Numbered from the stretch's first letter, positions 8,766 to 16,935 are shown. The stretch is 38,432 nt of DNA from an uncultured Mucilaginibacter sp. (GCA_903864275.1 CAIPFE010000006.1:1-38432), one strand, 5' to 3'. The notes: generated from the sequence alone by a model not told the origin. Numbers and translations are program-made.

Positions 8766-10277
8766 TCAGTTCCCGGCTTCCAGTTTTTTTAGACGATCTT
8801 GCGCATCCTGGTTCTTTGGGTTAATCATCAATGCCTTTTGGTAAAGAAGGACCGCTTCTGTTTTATCCCCTTGCGTTTCAAGGGCCTCGCCATAACTTTC
8901 GTAAGCATTCGCGCTGCCCGGGAACAAAAGCGTGACCACCTTGAAGGTTTCCAGCGCCTGCGGCAAGTAGCCGTCCGCCATAAAGGCATAGCCAAGATCA
9001 TTGAGGTTACTTTCTTTGAGTATATAATGGCTCGTGTCAGCCTGGTGCGCAATGATTTGGGTATAAGCGATATCCGGGCCTTTTGTTTTCAAGGCTTCGC
9101 CATATTCCCGCGCCAGGGACCGCTTATTCAGGATATTTTTAACCGGCCTGCCGTTCAGGATATCCAGCGCCGTGCGCGCGATCAGGTCCGCTCCGCTCCA
9201 GTCCTTATTGTCATAGGTAATAATGGTTTGCTTTTTATCGATGTTCCGGACAAAGGCCGACCAGATACCCGGATAATGCCCGCTATGCGAAATAATATGC
9301 CCCGCAGAGGTATCGGCATCGACCAGCCAGCCAAGCCCGTATTGGATATGCCCCATCTGCAAATCACGGTACATATTATAGTCCTTCCCATTAGTTAATT
9401 GGTTAGCCGTATAAGCCAGTTCAAGGGTTTGCGGCTTCAGCAATTTACCGTTATAGAGCGCCTGATCATAACGCAACATATCAGTGAGTGTGCTGATGAT
9501 GCCGCCATCACCGTACAGCCTGCCCAGATTATAAAGTATTGGGTGCAGCTGCGGTACCGAATCATTACGGTGGTAGGCCGCGTCATAAAGTTTACCCGGC
9601 ATGTAATTTAATACGCGGGCGGTATCTGCCTCCCACTCCGTCTGCACATAGCTATGCGTCATGCCTGCCGGCGTGAAAATATATTTTTTAAGGTAGGCCG
9701 GGTAAGTCATCCCGCTTAGTTTTTCAACCAACAGCGCCAGGAGCTCAAAGTTGGTATTACAATAATCAAATCTCTCCCCTGGCTGGAACTTCAGCGGCTT
9801 ATGATAAGTTAATATTGCCGGGATAATATCCCGGTTGGTAAATACCTTACCCGGCCGACCCCTCAATACGTACATATCAAAATCGCTCAGGCCGGAAGTA
9901 TGGGTCAGCAGGTGACGCACAGTAACATTTTCATATGGGAACTCCGGGAAATAATGCCGGACCGGGTTATCCAGCTTCAGCTTGCCTTTTTCCATTAGTT
10001 GCAGGATTGCCGTTGACGTGAAAGTCTTAGTATTCGAACCAATATTGAAGGGATTACCCGGACGGTTCGGTTTTTTGGTGGCCAGATCAGCATAGCCAAA
10101 GGTACATTGATAGATCACCTTCCCGTTCTCCGCTACCAGGACACCACCGTTCAGGTGTTCAGAGTTGCCTGGTGCGGTAAATAAACTGTCGAGGCGTTTG
10201 GCTAAGTTTGCCCGTGCCTGTTGGGCATAGCTATAACTGGCACCGCCCAGTAATAAACCAATAATTATTTTTTTCAT
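8766..10277 (-). CDS. Exported serine hydrolase (class C beta-lactamase/esterase fold) with TPR tail
   Basis: 503 aa. A signal peptide (MKKIIIGLLLGGASYSYAQ) directs it to the periplasm. The penicillin-binding-like catalytic domain (about 25-370) keeps all three motifs: SNTK at 81-84 (nucleophile Ser81, Lys84), YCN at 172-174 and HSG at 331-333. HSG replaces the KTG of true class C beta-lactamases and is usual in esterase/peptidase relatives, so antibiotic hydrolysis should not be assumed. After about residue 430 comes a TPR-like region (AYESYGEALETQGDKTEAVLLYQKALMINPKNQDAQ), a fusion common in Bacteroidota. The start is an ATG. Two palindromes lie just upstream, and the LytTR regulator gene is 280 bases upstream in the same orientation. 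Confidence 0.9.
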   Translation of the reverse strand: MKKIIIGLLLGGASYSYAQQARANLAKRLDSLFTAPGNSEHLNGGVLVAENGKVIYQCTFGYADLATKKPNRPGNPFNIGSNTKTFTSTAILQLMEKGKLKLDNPVRHYFPEFPYENVTVRHLLTHTSGLSDFDMYVLRGRPGKVFTNRDIIPAILTYHKPLKFQPGERFDYCNTNFELLALLVEKLSGMTYPAYLKKYIFTPAGMTHSYVQTEWEADTARVLNYMPGKLYDAAYHRNDSVPQLHPILYNLGRLYGDGGIISTLTDMLRYDQALYNGKLLKPQTLELAYTANQLTNGKDYNMYRDLQMGHIQYGLGWLVDADTSAGHIISHSGHYPGIWSAFVRNIDKKQTIITYDNKDWSGADLIARTALDILNGRPVKNILNKRSLAREYGEALKTKGPDIAYTQIIAHQADTSHYILKESNLNDLGYAFMADGYLPQALETFKVVTLLFPGSANAYESYGEALETQGDKTEAVLLYQKALMINPKNQDAQDRLKKLEAGN

Positions 10278-10278
10278 G

Positions 10279-10342
10279 CTATAAGAATAATTTCTTACAA
10301 TGATAAATAAACAATTTGATGATAAGAAATATTTCTTATCAT
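10279..10342. promoter_or_regulatory. Pair of AAGAA/TTCTT palindromes upstream of the serine hydrolase gene
   Basis: A perfect 24-bp palindrome lies at 10319-10342; its core is TAAGAAATATTTCTTA. A second, imperfect copy (TAAGAATAATTTCTTA, about 10282-10297) lies directly before the start codon at 10277. Their centres are about 40 bases apart. Neither is followed by a T-tract, so they look like a pair of dimer-binding operators, not terminators. The cognate regulator is unknown. Confidence 0.55.
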
Positions 10343-10357
10343 TGATGCGCCAATAGC

Positions 10358-10424
10358 TGCAAAAAGTGGTGCACTATAACCTCAAAAGTGACCATTTTCA
10401 GAAGTTTATCCGACACTTTTTGCA
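10358..10424. repeat. 11-bp inverted repeat with 45-base spacer
   Basis: TGCAAAAAGTG (10358-10368) and CACTTTTTGCA (10414-10424) are exact reverse complements. They frame the region where the promoter of the serine hydrolase gene should lie. The spacer also holds AAAAGTGACCATTTT, a third partial copy of the half site. A looped operator or LytTR-regulator target is possible. Confidence 0.45.
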
Positions 10425-10466
10425 ATAGTCCGTGCAATACAAACAACAAGGCACTGCTGTTTGTAA

Positions 10467-10491
10467 TTTCAAACCTTATTATAGTTTGAAA
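10467..10491. other. Small hairpin downstream of the LytTR regulator gene
   Basis: TTTCAAAC (10467-10474) and GTTTGAAA (10484-10491) form an 8-bp stem with a 9-base loop, about 67 bases past the regulator stop. No T-run follows on the minus strand, so termination there would be weak or Rho-dependent. Confidence 0.35.
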
Positions 10492-10557
10492 CAAAAATGG
10501 AGCGAAAGGTAAGATTGTCCGTATTCGTCAAGATGGATGGTTTCCAAACAGCGACCG

Positions 10558-11271
10558 TCACTTTTTATCCCAAAGTCTTTTGGATATCACCCGCCCGATC
10601 ACTTGTTCACGGTAGCTCCGGCTTATGGGAATCCGGCTGCTGCCGATAAACAGTTGGTTGCCTTCGATACCATCGATCTTGCCGATAGCGGCTATAAACG
10701 ATTTGTGGACCCGGATAAATGCGGCACCAGCGAGCTTGTACTCAAGGTGTTTCAGCGAAAGCATGGTCACATATTTACCCTTTGTGCTGTGAATAGTCAC
10801 ATAATTTTGCATGCCCTCAACGTAGAGGATATCTTCAAATAACACCTTTTCATATTTGCTGCCGCACCTGATAAAAAAGTAATCTTCATCTTGTTTAGCC
10901 GGGTCGCCCGTTAACAATTTATAATAGTCCCGGGCTTTGGCAGCCGATTTAAAAAAACGTTCAAAGGTGATAGGCTTGAGCAGGTAATCCAGCACATTCA
11001 GCTGAAATCCTTCCAGTGCATAAGAAGGATAGGCCGTAGTAATGATCACCATCGGAGGCTTTTGCAGGATCTTCAGGAACTCGATCCCATTCATTTTAGG
11101 CATCTGGATATCGAGGAATACTAGGTCGGCGGCCTGGCGGTCAATCAGCGGCAGTAATTCAAGCGGGTTTTCGCATACGGCGCTAAGCGTAAGAAAATCA
11201 ACTTCCCTCACGTAACTGCCTAAACCTTCCCTGGCTAAGGGCTCATCATCGATGATTACACAGTTGATCAT
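10558..11271 (-). CDS. LytTR-family response regulator
   Basis: 237 aa. The receiver domain (about 2-115) has the acidic pocket IIDDEP (Asp8, Asp9), the phosphorylatable Asp54 in VFLDIQMP, the switch Thr in VIITTAYPSYA and the Lys in DYLLKPI. The C-terminal LytTR DNA-binding domain (about 135-235) shows FIRCGSKYEKVLFEDILYVEGMQNYVTIHSTKGKY and HKSFIAAIGKIDGI. Such regulators bind imperfect direct or inverted repeats. The ATG at 11271 is one base past the stop of the histidine kinase gene, so the two are co-transcribed and translationally coupled. Likely targets by position are the divergent barrel gene at 12623 and the hydrolase gene downstream. Confidence 0.95.
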   Translation of the reverse strand: MINCVIIDDEPLAREGLGSYVREVDFLTLSAVCENPLELLPLIDRQAADLVFLDIQMPKMNGIEFLKILQKPPMVIITTAYPSYALEGFQLNVLDYLLKPITFERFFKSAAKARDYYKLLTGDPAKQDEDYFFIRCGSKYEKVLFEDILYVEGMQNYVTIHSTKGKYVTMLSLKHLEYKLAGAAFIRVHKSFIAAIGKIDGIEGNQLFIGSSRIPISRSYREQVIGRVISKRLWDKK

Positions 11272-11272
11272 G

Positions 11273-12439
11273 CTATCCGGTTATTAGTTGTGTGGACGAA
11301 GATATTTCCAGTTGCTTTAGTTCCAATTCCAGCTTCACGACGAAACTACCCGGGTTTTGCCTTATATCCAGCAGGTATTGCCCTGGGTAGATAAGATCGA
11401 GCCTGCGTTGCACGTTCTTTAAACCGATGCCGCCGTAATTGATCACTTCAGGCGCGTTGTTTTCGGAGGTACTGTTAGCGACGGTGAAATGAAGTTGTAT
11501 CCCCATTACGGCCAAGTCGATATTGATCCAATTAGACTGGCCCTTATCTTTGGATACATGCTTGAAAGCATTCTCTACAAAGGTCATCAGTATAAAAGGG
11601 GCTATGCCTGTGTCCGGCGCATATGCCTCTCCAAGGTTCAACTCAACCGCAAGGCTTTTATTCTGCCTGAGCTTTTCCAGTTCAATAAAATTCTCCAGGT
11701 AGGCGATCTCTTTATCCAGCGATATCTGCTGATCGTTGCATTCATATAACTGGTGCCGCAACAGTTCGGAGAATTTGGCGAGGGAGGCTGAGGCTTTGTC
11801 CGGGTTCTTATGGATCAGGAAAAATATAGAATTGATGCTATTGAACAAAAAATGCGGGTTAAACTGGTATTTCAGGAATTTTAGCTCCGTTTCAAGTCTT
11901 TCCTTTTCGAGCGCCTGCTGACGCCGTTGCGTTTCGATCCATTTTTTGGTGAGCTTGATACTCATTGCCAGCGTAATCACGCCTAAAGTGAACCTGAACG
12001 GTTCTTCCTTAATCAAATGGTAATAGCCGTTTAAATTAGGAGCGATGCCGAATGCTTTTTCTGCAGTGCTGCCATCGAGCCACGCGGTGATATAATAGCC
12101 GGATGTAATCAGCGCAGAGGTGGTAATAATGGTAAGCGCGAGGTAAAACAGATAGAACCCGTAGCGTTGTTTTTCGAGATAGCGCGGGATCAGGAAATAC
12201 AGGTTAAAGTATACCCCGAAGGCCGGGAAGATGACATAAGATAAGAACTTGGTAACATACACCGAAAAAAATATGGTATGCATGGCGTTATAAGGGCTGT
12301 CGATCGCCAGCGACCAAAGCAGATAGTTATACAACATCCAAAAGGGGATATGATACAGCTTATATTTAAACAGCCAGTTTTGCCGGGGTGTAAAAGGTGC
12401 CATAGCCAATAAAGTTAAGGTTAATCGATCAATATCCAT
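11273..12439 (-). CDS. LytS/YehU-type sensor histidine kinase (PF06580)
   Basis: 388 aa. Four predicted transmembrane helices (about 32-46, 55-84, 93-120 and 149-163) carry no extracellular sensor domain. A short coiled coil (about 168-190) leads to the histidine-kinase motif QFNPHFLFN with phosphoacceptor His196. The ATPase domain has the N box ENAFKH and the G box YGGIGLKNVQRRL. This kinase class pairs with LytTR regulators, as here. The ATG at 12439 is preferred; the next gene on the other strand starts 183 bases away, leaving room for two promoters. The input signal may be membrane state or a small membrane-borne ligand. Confidence 0.94.
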   Translation of the reverse strand: MDIDRLTLTLLAMAPFTPRQNWLFKYKLYHIPFWMLYNYLLWSLAIDSPYNAMHTIFFSVYVTKFLSYVIFPAFGVYFNLYFLIPRYLEKQRYGFYLFYLALTIITTSALITSGYYITAWLDGSTAEKAFGIAPNLNGYYHLIKEEPFRFTLGVITLAMSIKLTKKWIETQRRQQALEKERLETELKFLKYQFNPHFLFNSINSIFFLIHKNPDKASASLAKFSELLRHQLYECNDQQISLDKEIAYLENFIELEKLRQNKSLAVELNLGEAYAPDTGIAPFILMTFVENAFKHVSKDKGQSNWINIDLAVMGIQLHFTVANSTSENNAPEVINYGGIGLKNVQRRLDLIYPGQYLLDIRQNPGSFVVKLELELKQLEISSSTQLITG

Positions 12440-12622
12440 AGTATGTTGTATGAGTGGTTGACCTTAATTGACGAACTACACCTTGCAAGGGATAACCGGT
12501 ACGTTGTCCTGTTTCAAAGCCCGAAGTTATCTATTTCGGCTGTTTCACGTTCGTTATCAATTAGCTGTCGCAGTTCGTCAATCGGATTTCTGTGCCCTGC
12601 CAGCGCAGGCTTTCTTTGAAAT
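12440..12622. promoter_or_regulatory. Divergent control region between kinase and barrel genes
   Basis: ATTGACGAACT (12467-12477) and AGTTCGTCAAT (12572-12582) are exact 11-base reverse complements, 27 bases from the kinase ATG and 40 bases from the barrel ATG. Their symmetric placement suggests a shared operator for both promoters. A small CCTGC/GCAGG hairpin (12596-12609) followed by CTTTCTTT lies just before the barrel ATG. No good TAnnTTTG box was found on either strand. Confidence 0.45.
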
Positions 12623-15046
12623 ATGAAAACGCTGACACTCATTCTTTGCGGGCTGTTTTTAACCAAAATTGCGCGGAGCCAGGTAAGCGGCAGGCTAACC
12701 AGCCCCGATGGCGGCCCGGTGGCATTTGTCGGCGTGCTGCTTTTGAAAAGTACTGATAGTTCGATCGTGCGTTCAGCGCTGTCGGATGAAAAGGGCGGTT
12801 TTATACTGAATGCCGCGCCATCGGGCACTTACCTTATTAAGATTAGCGGCCTGGGATATGATAACTACTCTTCGCCGCTTATTGTACTCAGTTCAACGCA
12901 TCCGGCATATAATGCCGGCACCATCCTGCTAAGAGCCTCCAACCAGCAATTGGGCGAGGTGGTGATCCGTTCCAGCAAACCCCTGATACAGCAGGAAGCG
13001 GGGGGATTAGTTATAAATGTACAAAACAGCCTGATGACCAAAGGCAGTTCCATTTTAACAGTGCTGTCGCGTTCACCCGGCCTGATCATTGACCCGCGGA
13101 CCAACGACATTAGCCTGAACGGAAAAAGCGGGGTCATGGTGATGCTGGATGGTAAGCTCCTGCGCCTCTCCACCGCCCAGGTGACGGCCTTGCTGGATGG
13201 CATGACGGCCGACGATATCGACAAGATCGAGCTGCTCAGCACGCCGCCTGCCAAATATGACGCCGAAGGCAATGCAGGGCTGATCAATATCGTGACAAAA
13301 AAGAACAAGCAATCTGGCACCAGTGGTTCTGTGACCACATCTGCGGGTTACGGTAAGGGAGAAAAAGCCTCGACAGATATCAACCTGAACCATAACAGCG
13401 GCAAATTCAGCCTGCACGGTTCCTATAGCTACAACCATGACCGCAGTTACGGTTTGCTGCTGGCATCGGGCACCGAGAATGTGCCCATCATTGGCGGCCA
13501 GACCGCTTTTCACTACAATGGTGAAAGTAAACCGCTAACTAATTATAACAGCGTTAGCGGTGGGCTGGATTACCGCGCGAACCCTCAAACCACAATTGGG
13601 GGCAGTATCTATTATTCAGCCGGGCTGAACCAAATTAACAGCCATAACTTCGGGAATTACCTCTTGCCCGATTCCAGCCTGGTTTTTGATTCGCAGTTGA
13701 CCGGTTCCGGCCATTCGTATTACCTGCACCCCTCTCTTTACCTTGACCAGGCCTTTGGCAAGGAGCAAAAGCTCAGCGTTGATCTCGATTATTTCAATCT
13801 CGATAACCATGGCCTCACCGGGGTACAAAGTAATTTCAGCGACAGCCTGTTCGCCGACAGGCTGCGGAACGTCGCCAATACCAACATCAAGGTGGGTGTG
13901 GCCCAACTGGATTATACCAGTCAATTCAATAAACTGCTGAAGATGGAAAGCGGTGTAAAAGGCACCTATACCCGCAGCCAGAGCAACTCCGGGGTTGAAA
14001 ACTTTGTAAACGGCCAATGGGTAGCCGTCGGGGCAGGAACCTCGAATGACCTGGCTACGCGGGAACTGATCGGTGCGATTTACACCACCCTGAGCTTGCA
14101 GCCCGACAGCCTGACCAGCTTGTCCGCAGGGGCCAGGTACGAATATTCACGTAACTCAACGGATCATTCGCTCAACGCGCAGTACTTTGTCGACCGCAGG
14201 CTGGGGAAATTGTTTCCGGACGTTTTCTTCAGCCGGAAACTGAATGCTACTGATGAACTGCAATTATCCTATACCGAACGCATCCGCAGGCCATCCTTTG
14301 CCGAGCTGGCCTCATATGTATCCTACAATGACCCGGTTTCTGTTTTTACGGGCAATCCGGCTTTAAAGCCCACGATCACCCAAAACATGAAGCTGGCTTA
14401 TAACCTGAAGGATTACCTGTTTTCTATATTGTATAGCCACGATACCGATCCCATCCTGGGTATCCAGGTCGTGCCCGGCCCAACCAGGGGGCTGGTTTAC
14501 CTGACCCCCGAAAATGCCGACTGGCAAAACAACCTGACCTTCCAGGCTACTGTCCCCGTTAAACCCTCAGATTGGTGGACAATGAATTACGGCTTCACCG
14601 GCGGTTTGCACCAGTACCGCATCAGCTTTTTTCCCCAATTGCTGAAAAAAAGCTATTTCAGCTATTCCCTTAATTTTACCGAAAGTTTTAAGCTGCCCCA
14701 CAATTATACTATCGAACTTTCGGGTTATTACAACTCATACTCCTATGGAGGTAATTTCCGCTCGAACGGCAATGCCAATTTCAACCTGGGGTTCAAAAAA
14801 AAACTTCCTGATCAAAACGGCAGCTTCCAGCTCAGCATCTCCGACGTCTTCCGCGCAGCCAGTTACTACAGCCAGCTTGGTTTGCTGACTACCGACACTT
14901 TTGACAGTAATGTCAAAGTTAACTACCAGGCCGAATCGCATAGTTTCCCGATTTTCAAGCTATCTTATTCCCGATCTCTGGGGTCCAACAGCAAAAAAAC
15001 CACGCGCAAAAATAACGGTACGAAAGAAGAACAGGACCGGCTTTAA
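12623..15046 (+). CDS. TonB-receptor-like outer membrane beta-barrel protein (PF14905 type)
   Basis: 807 aa. Signal peptide (MKTLTLILCGLFLTKIARS) then a carboxypeptidase-regulatory-like domain (about 20-105; VSGRLTSPDGGPVAFVGVLLLKS), a plug-like domain (about 110-220; LGEVVIRSSKPLI, SILTVLSRSPGLII, GKSGVMVMLDGKLLRL, DDIDKIELLSTPPAKYDAEGNAGLINIVTKK) and a long barrel rich in alternating aromatic strands. The short plug and SPGLxxD phrase mark the outer membrane beta-barrel family PF14905, not a SusC. There is no SusD partner and no STN domain. It is divergent from the LytS/LytTR pair, a common arrangement in Bacteroidota. The DNA looks more GC-rich than that of its flanking genes by eye. The C-terminus is polar (KKTTRKNNGTKEEQDRL), an unusual end for a barrel. 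Confidence 0.9.
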   Translation: MKTLTLILCGLFLTKIARSQVSGRLTSPDGGPVAFVGVLLLKSTDSSIVRSALSDEKGGFILNAAPSGTYLIKISGLGYDNYSSPLIVLSSTHPAYNAGTILLRASNQQLGEVVIRSSKPLIQQEAGGLVINVQNSLMTKGSSILTVLSRSPGLIIDPRTNDISLNGKSGVMVMLDGKLLRLSTAQVTALLDGMTADDIDKIELLSTPPAKYDAEGNAGLINIVTKKNKQSGTSGSVTTSAGYGKGEKASTDINLNHNSGKFSLHGSYSYNHDRSYGLLLASGTENVPIIGGQTAFHYNGESKPLTNYNSVSGGLDYRANPQTTIGGSIYYSAGLNQINSHNFGNYLLPDSSLVFDSQLTGSGHSYYLHPSLYLDQAFGKEQKLSVDLDYFNLDNHGLTGVQSNFSDSLFADRLRNVANTNIKVGVAQLDYTSQFNKLLKMESGVKGTYTRSQSNSGVENFVNGQWVAVGAGTSNDLATRELIGAIYTTLSLQPDSLTSLSAGARYEYSRNSTDHSLNAQYFVDRRLGKLFPDVFFSRKLNATDELQLSYTERIRRPSFAELASYVSYNDPVSVFTGNPALKPTITQNMKLAYNLKDYLFSILYSHDTDPILGIQVVPGPTRGLVYLTPENADWQNNLTFQATVPVKPSDWWTMNYGFTGGLHQYRISFFPQLLKKSYFSYSLNFTESFKLPHNYTIELSGYYNSYSYGGNFRSNGNANFNLGFKKKLPDQNGSFQLSISDVFRAASYYSQLGLLTTDTFDSNVKVNYQAESHSFPIFKLSYSRSLGSNSKKTTRKNNGTKEEQDRL

Positions 15047-15073
15047 AGGCTACGACGGTTGTGAAAAATCGCA

Positions 15074-15670
15074 CTAACAGGTGAAACTCGCTGAACAAAG
15101 GAATGCCGAAAAAATCAGCAGCGCATCAACACCCATATAATTCATACGAAGGATGCGCAGGGCCTTAGAAATTTGATTTTTTACAGTTTGTGCAGATATA
15201 TTTTTTTGCCTGGCGATATCAAGGGTGGTTTGGTGTTGAAAACGGCTCAGGATAAATATTTCTTTCATTTTTTCGGGAAGGTTGTTGATCGCAATTTCTA
15301 CCTCCTGCAACTGTCTTTTATGGTCGATCCGGTTTATAAGTATAAATTGATCAGCCATCAGTTCATCTGCAAATTCAAAAAGGTACCGCTTGAACCGCAC
15401 ATCTTTACGATAGATGTCAATGATCTTATGGCGGGCCGCCTGGAACAGGTACGATTTAAAGGAGGTACTTATTTCAATTTCGCACCTTTTCTCCCACAGG
15501 GCAACAAATATATCCTGCAGCACATCGTTACAAAGTTCCTGGTCTTTTAATTTATCTAAAAGATAAAGATATACCGGCTTGCTATGAAATTTATAAATAG
15601 TATCGAACGCTGAAATATTATCCTGTTTCAGGTCGCGCAGAAGATCAGTGTCACAGTAATCAATTACCAT
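15074..15670 (-). CDS. ECF RNA polymerase sigma factor (Bacteroidota Sus-locus type)
   Basis: 198 aa. Region 2 spans about 9-85 (AFDTIYKFHSKPVYLYLL, VLQDIFVALWEKR, SFKSYLFQAARHKIIDIYRK) and region 4 about 120-175 (NNLPEKMKEIFILSRFQHQTTLDIARQKNISAQTVKNQISKALRILR, with the helix-turn-helix). The C-terminal tail is hydrophobic (ALLIFSAFLCS), as in many sigma factors that work with FecR. This type is usually encoded directly before fecR-susC-susD. Here the next genes downstream are on the opposite strand, and FecR is 6.5 kb away. A TAACTTTA box about 30 bases upstream of the ATG is a weak promoter candidate. Confidence 0.93.
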   Translation of the reverse strand: MVIDYCDTDLLRDLKQDNISAFDTIYKFHSKPVYLYLLDKLKDQELCNDVLQDIFVALWEKRCEIEISTSFKSYLFQAARHKIIDIYRKDVRFKRYLFEFADELMADQFILINRIDHKRQLQEVEIAINNLPEKMKEIFILSRFQHQTTLDIARQKNISAQTVKNQISKALRILRMNYMGVDALLIFSAFLCSASFTC

Positions 15671-15818
15671 ATATATCGAGCAATATATTTCCCGGCATAA
15701 AGTTAAAATTAATAATTATTTAACAACAACAAAATCGACGGGGATTGGAAATGAAAAAGGAGCGAAGAAATTTGCAAGGAAGAATAGCCGTTGAATGCCC
15801 GTGAAAGCATTTTACCTA

Positions 15819-16631
15819 TTACCGGGCAGCAAGTTCAGGCTGTTTTTTATTGGCAGGCTTCCCAAAATCATGCTTTATATTATAGTCTAATGTAGCCGTG
15901 GTCCAATAGCCGCAGTCGATCAGGCGTCTTATAGTCATGATCGCATCGTTCGGATCACGCATGTCTGTTAACTGGAAGGCCGCCAAAAACCCCCTTCTAT
16001 GCAGCTCGGGCAAACCCTGCGAATTCCATAAGCCAAAAGGGAAAGCAAAATATTTTACCGGTTTCCCGGTAAGGATTTCCAGCTTCTTTTTTGGTACATC
16101 TATCTGCGTTTCCCAATCGGCGCCTTTAAGCTTTTTAAAATTGCCATGGTCCTGTGTATGACAAGCAATCACATTTCCTTCGTCCGACAATTGCTTTATC
16201 TGCTGTCGGTACATATAGTGCTTATTTTTGGCGATGTTGGTGAAAACAATAAAATATACCGCGTTAAAGCCATATTTCATTAATTCGGGGCGGGCTATCT
16301 CGTACTGGTCCCCATCCGTATCGTCAAATGTCAGCATTATAGGTTTTGCGGGTAATGCTCTGCCTTTTGTAAGATAATCGTACAGCTCATCGGGCAAAAT
16401 GGTGTGATAGCCGCTATCGGCCAGCATTTTCATGTGCGCTTTAAAAGCTGCAGGCGGAATAATATAGTCTTTATCAACCTGCTTGTCACTTGCCCTCCAG
16501 TTGCGTATTTGGTGATAGCATAATACCGGCACCTGTTTACGCGCCAAAACAGCAGCGTTATCTACAGGCTGTGCAAATGAAAAACTACCAAAAAAACAAA
16601 ATGAGGTTAGGGTAATGAAGCGTTTTAACAC
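15819..16631 (-). CDS. Exported polysaccharide deacetylase (NodB/CE4 fold)
   Basis: 270 aa with a signal peptide cleaved near SFSFAQ. The NodB domain starts around PVLCYHQIRNW and shows motif 1 TFDDT (101-105; Asp103 and Asp104 as base and metal ligand) and motif 2 HTQDH (His158 and His162 as metal ligands), then YFAFPFG as the motif 3 segment. CE4 enzymes remove N- or O-acetyl groups from chitin-like, peptidoglycan or exopolysaccharide chains. I chose the GTG start because an in-frame stop lies just upstream and the signal peptide begins there. It lies 148 bases from the ECF sigma gene on the same strand, but upstream of it, so co-regulation is uncertain. Confidence 0.88.
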   Translation of the reverse strand: MLKRFITLTSFCFFGSFSFAQPVDNAAVLARKQVPVLCYHQIRNWRASDKQVDKDYIIPPAAFKAHMKMLADSGYHTILPDELYDYLTKGRALPAKPIMLTFDDTDGDQYEIARPELMKYGFNAVYFIVFTNIAKNKHYMYRQQIKQLSDEGNVIACHTQDHGNFKKLKGADWETQIDVPKKKLEILTGKPVKYFAFPFGLWNSQGLPELHRRGFLAAFQLTDMRDPNDAIMTIRRLIDCGYWTTATLDYNIKHDFGKPANKKQPELAAR

Positions 16632-16655
16632 GAGAAAATATATTTCTCAAATATA
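16632..16655 (-). promoter_or_regulatory. -7 box and overlapping inverted repeat of the deacetylase gene
   Basis: TATATTTG on the minus strand (16648-16655) matches TAnnTTTG exactly, giving a very short leader before the GTG at 16631. GAGAAA and TTTCTC (16632-16637 and 16643-16648) form an inverted repeat over the expected start site, so a repressor bound there would block initiation. No TTTG is seen at -33. Confidence 0.45.
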
Positions 16656-16802
16656 AAAAAAGACTGTTATGATAAAAGGGCGCGGTTGTGGTTTTTGGAA
16701 AAAAAAGTGATTTGCAGGTCATTCATGCACCTGGGTTAACAAATTAAAATTGGGTGGAAAGTTCCAGCTTTTGGTCGGTGTTATCCCCGCACCATGTAAA
16801 AC

Positions 16803-16836
16803 CAAAAAAAAACGCCCCTCAATTTCTTGAGAGGCG
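16803..16836 (-). terminator. Intrinsic terminator after tRNA-His
   Basis: Minus-strand RNA forms a 10-bp stem (16813-16822 with 16827-16836), including one G.U pair, closed by a GAAA tetraloop and followed by a T-tract (16803-16812). It has the same tetraloop, G.U position and CGCC-type stem base as the terminator at 2557-2589. Confidence 0.88.
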
Positions 16837-16847
16837 AAAAAAATCCG

Positions 16848-16922
16848 GGTAAATGATGGGGCTCGAACCCACGACCCTCGGTACCACAAACCGATGCTCT
16901 AACCAACTGAGCTACATCTACC
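16848..16922 (-). tRNA. tRNA-His (anticodon GTG)
   Basis: The minus strand folds as a full cloverleaf. The acceptor stem GTAGATG pairs with CATTTAC through one G.T; the D arm is AGCTCAGTTGGTTAGAGC; the anticodon stem TCGGT/ACCGA carries loop TTGTGGT with anticodon GTG; the T arm is GTGGGTTCGAGCCCC. An encoded extra G (16922) sits opposite discriminator C73 (16848), the identity pair peculiar to tRNA-His. CCA is not encoded. It decodes CAC and CAT. Confidence 0.97.
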
Positions 16923-16935
16923 GTTTTGGAGATTG

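Noticed and set aside
8766..10277. Calling the serine hydrolase a beta-lactamase resistance gene
   Set aside because: It has HSG in place of KTG and a TPR tail; such proteins are usually esterases or peptidases.
8766..15046. A mobile element carrying the module
   Set aside because: No transposase, integrase, terminal repeats or target duplication was seen at either end; insertion is inferred only from gene order.
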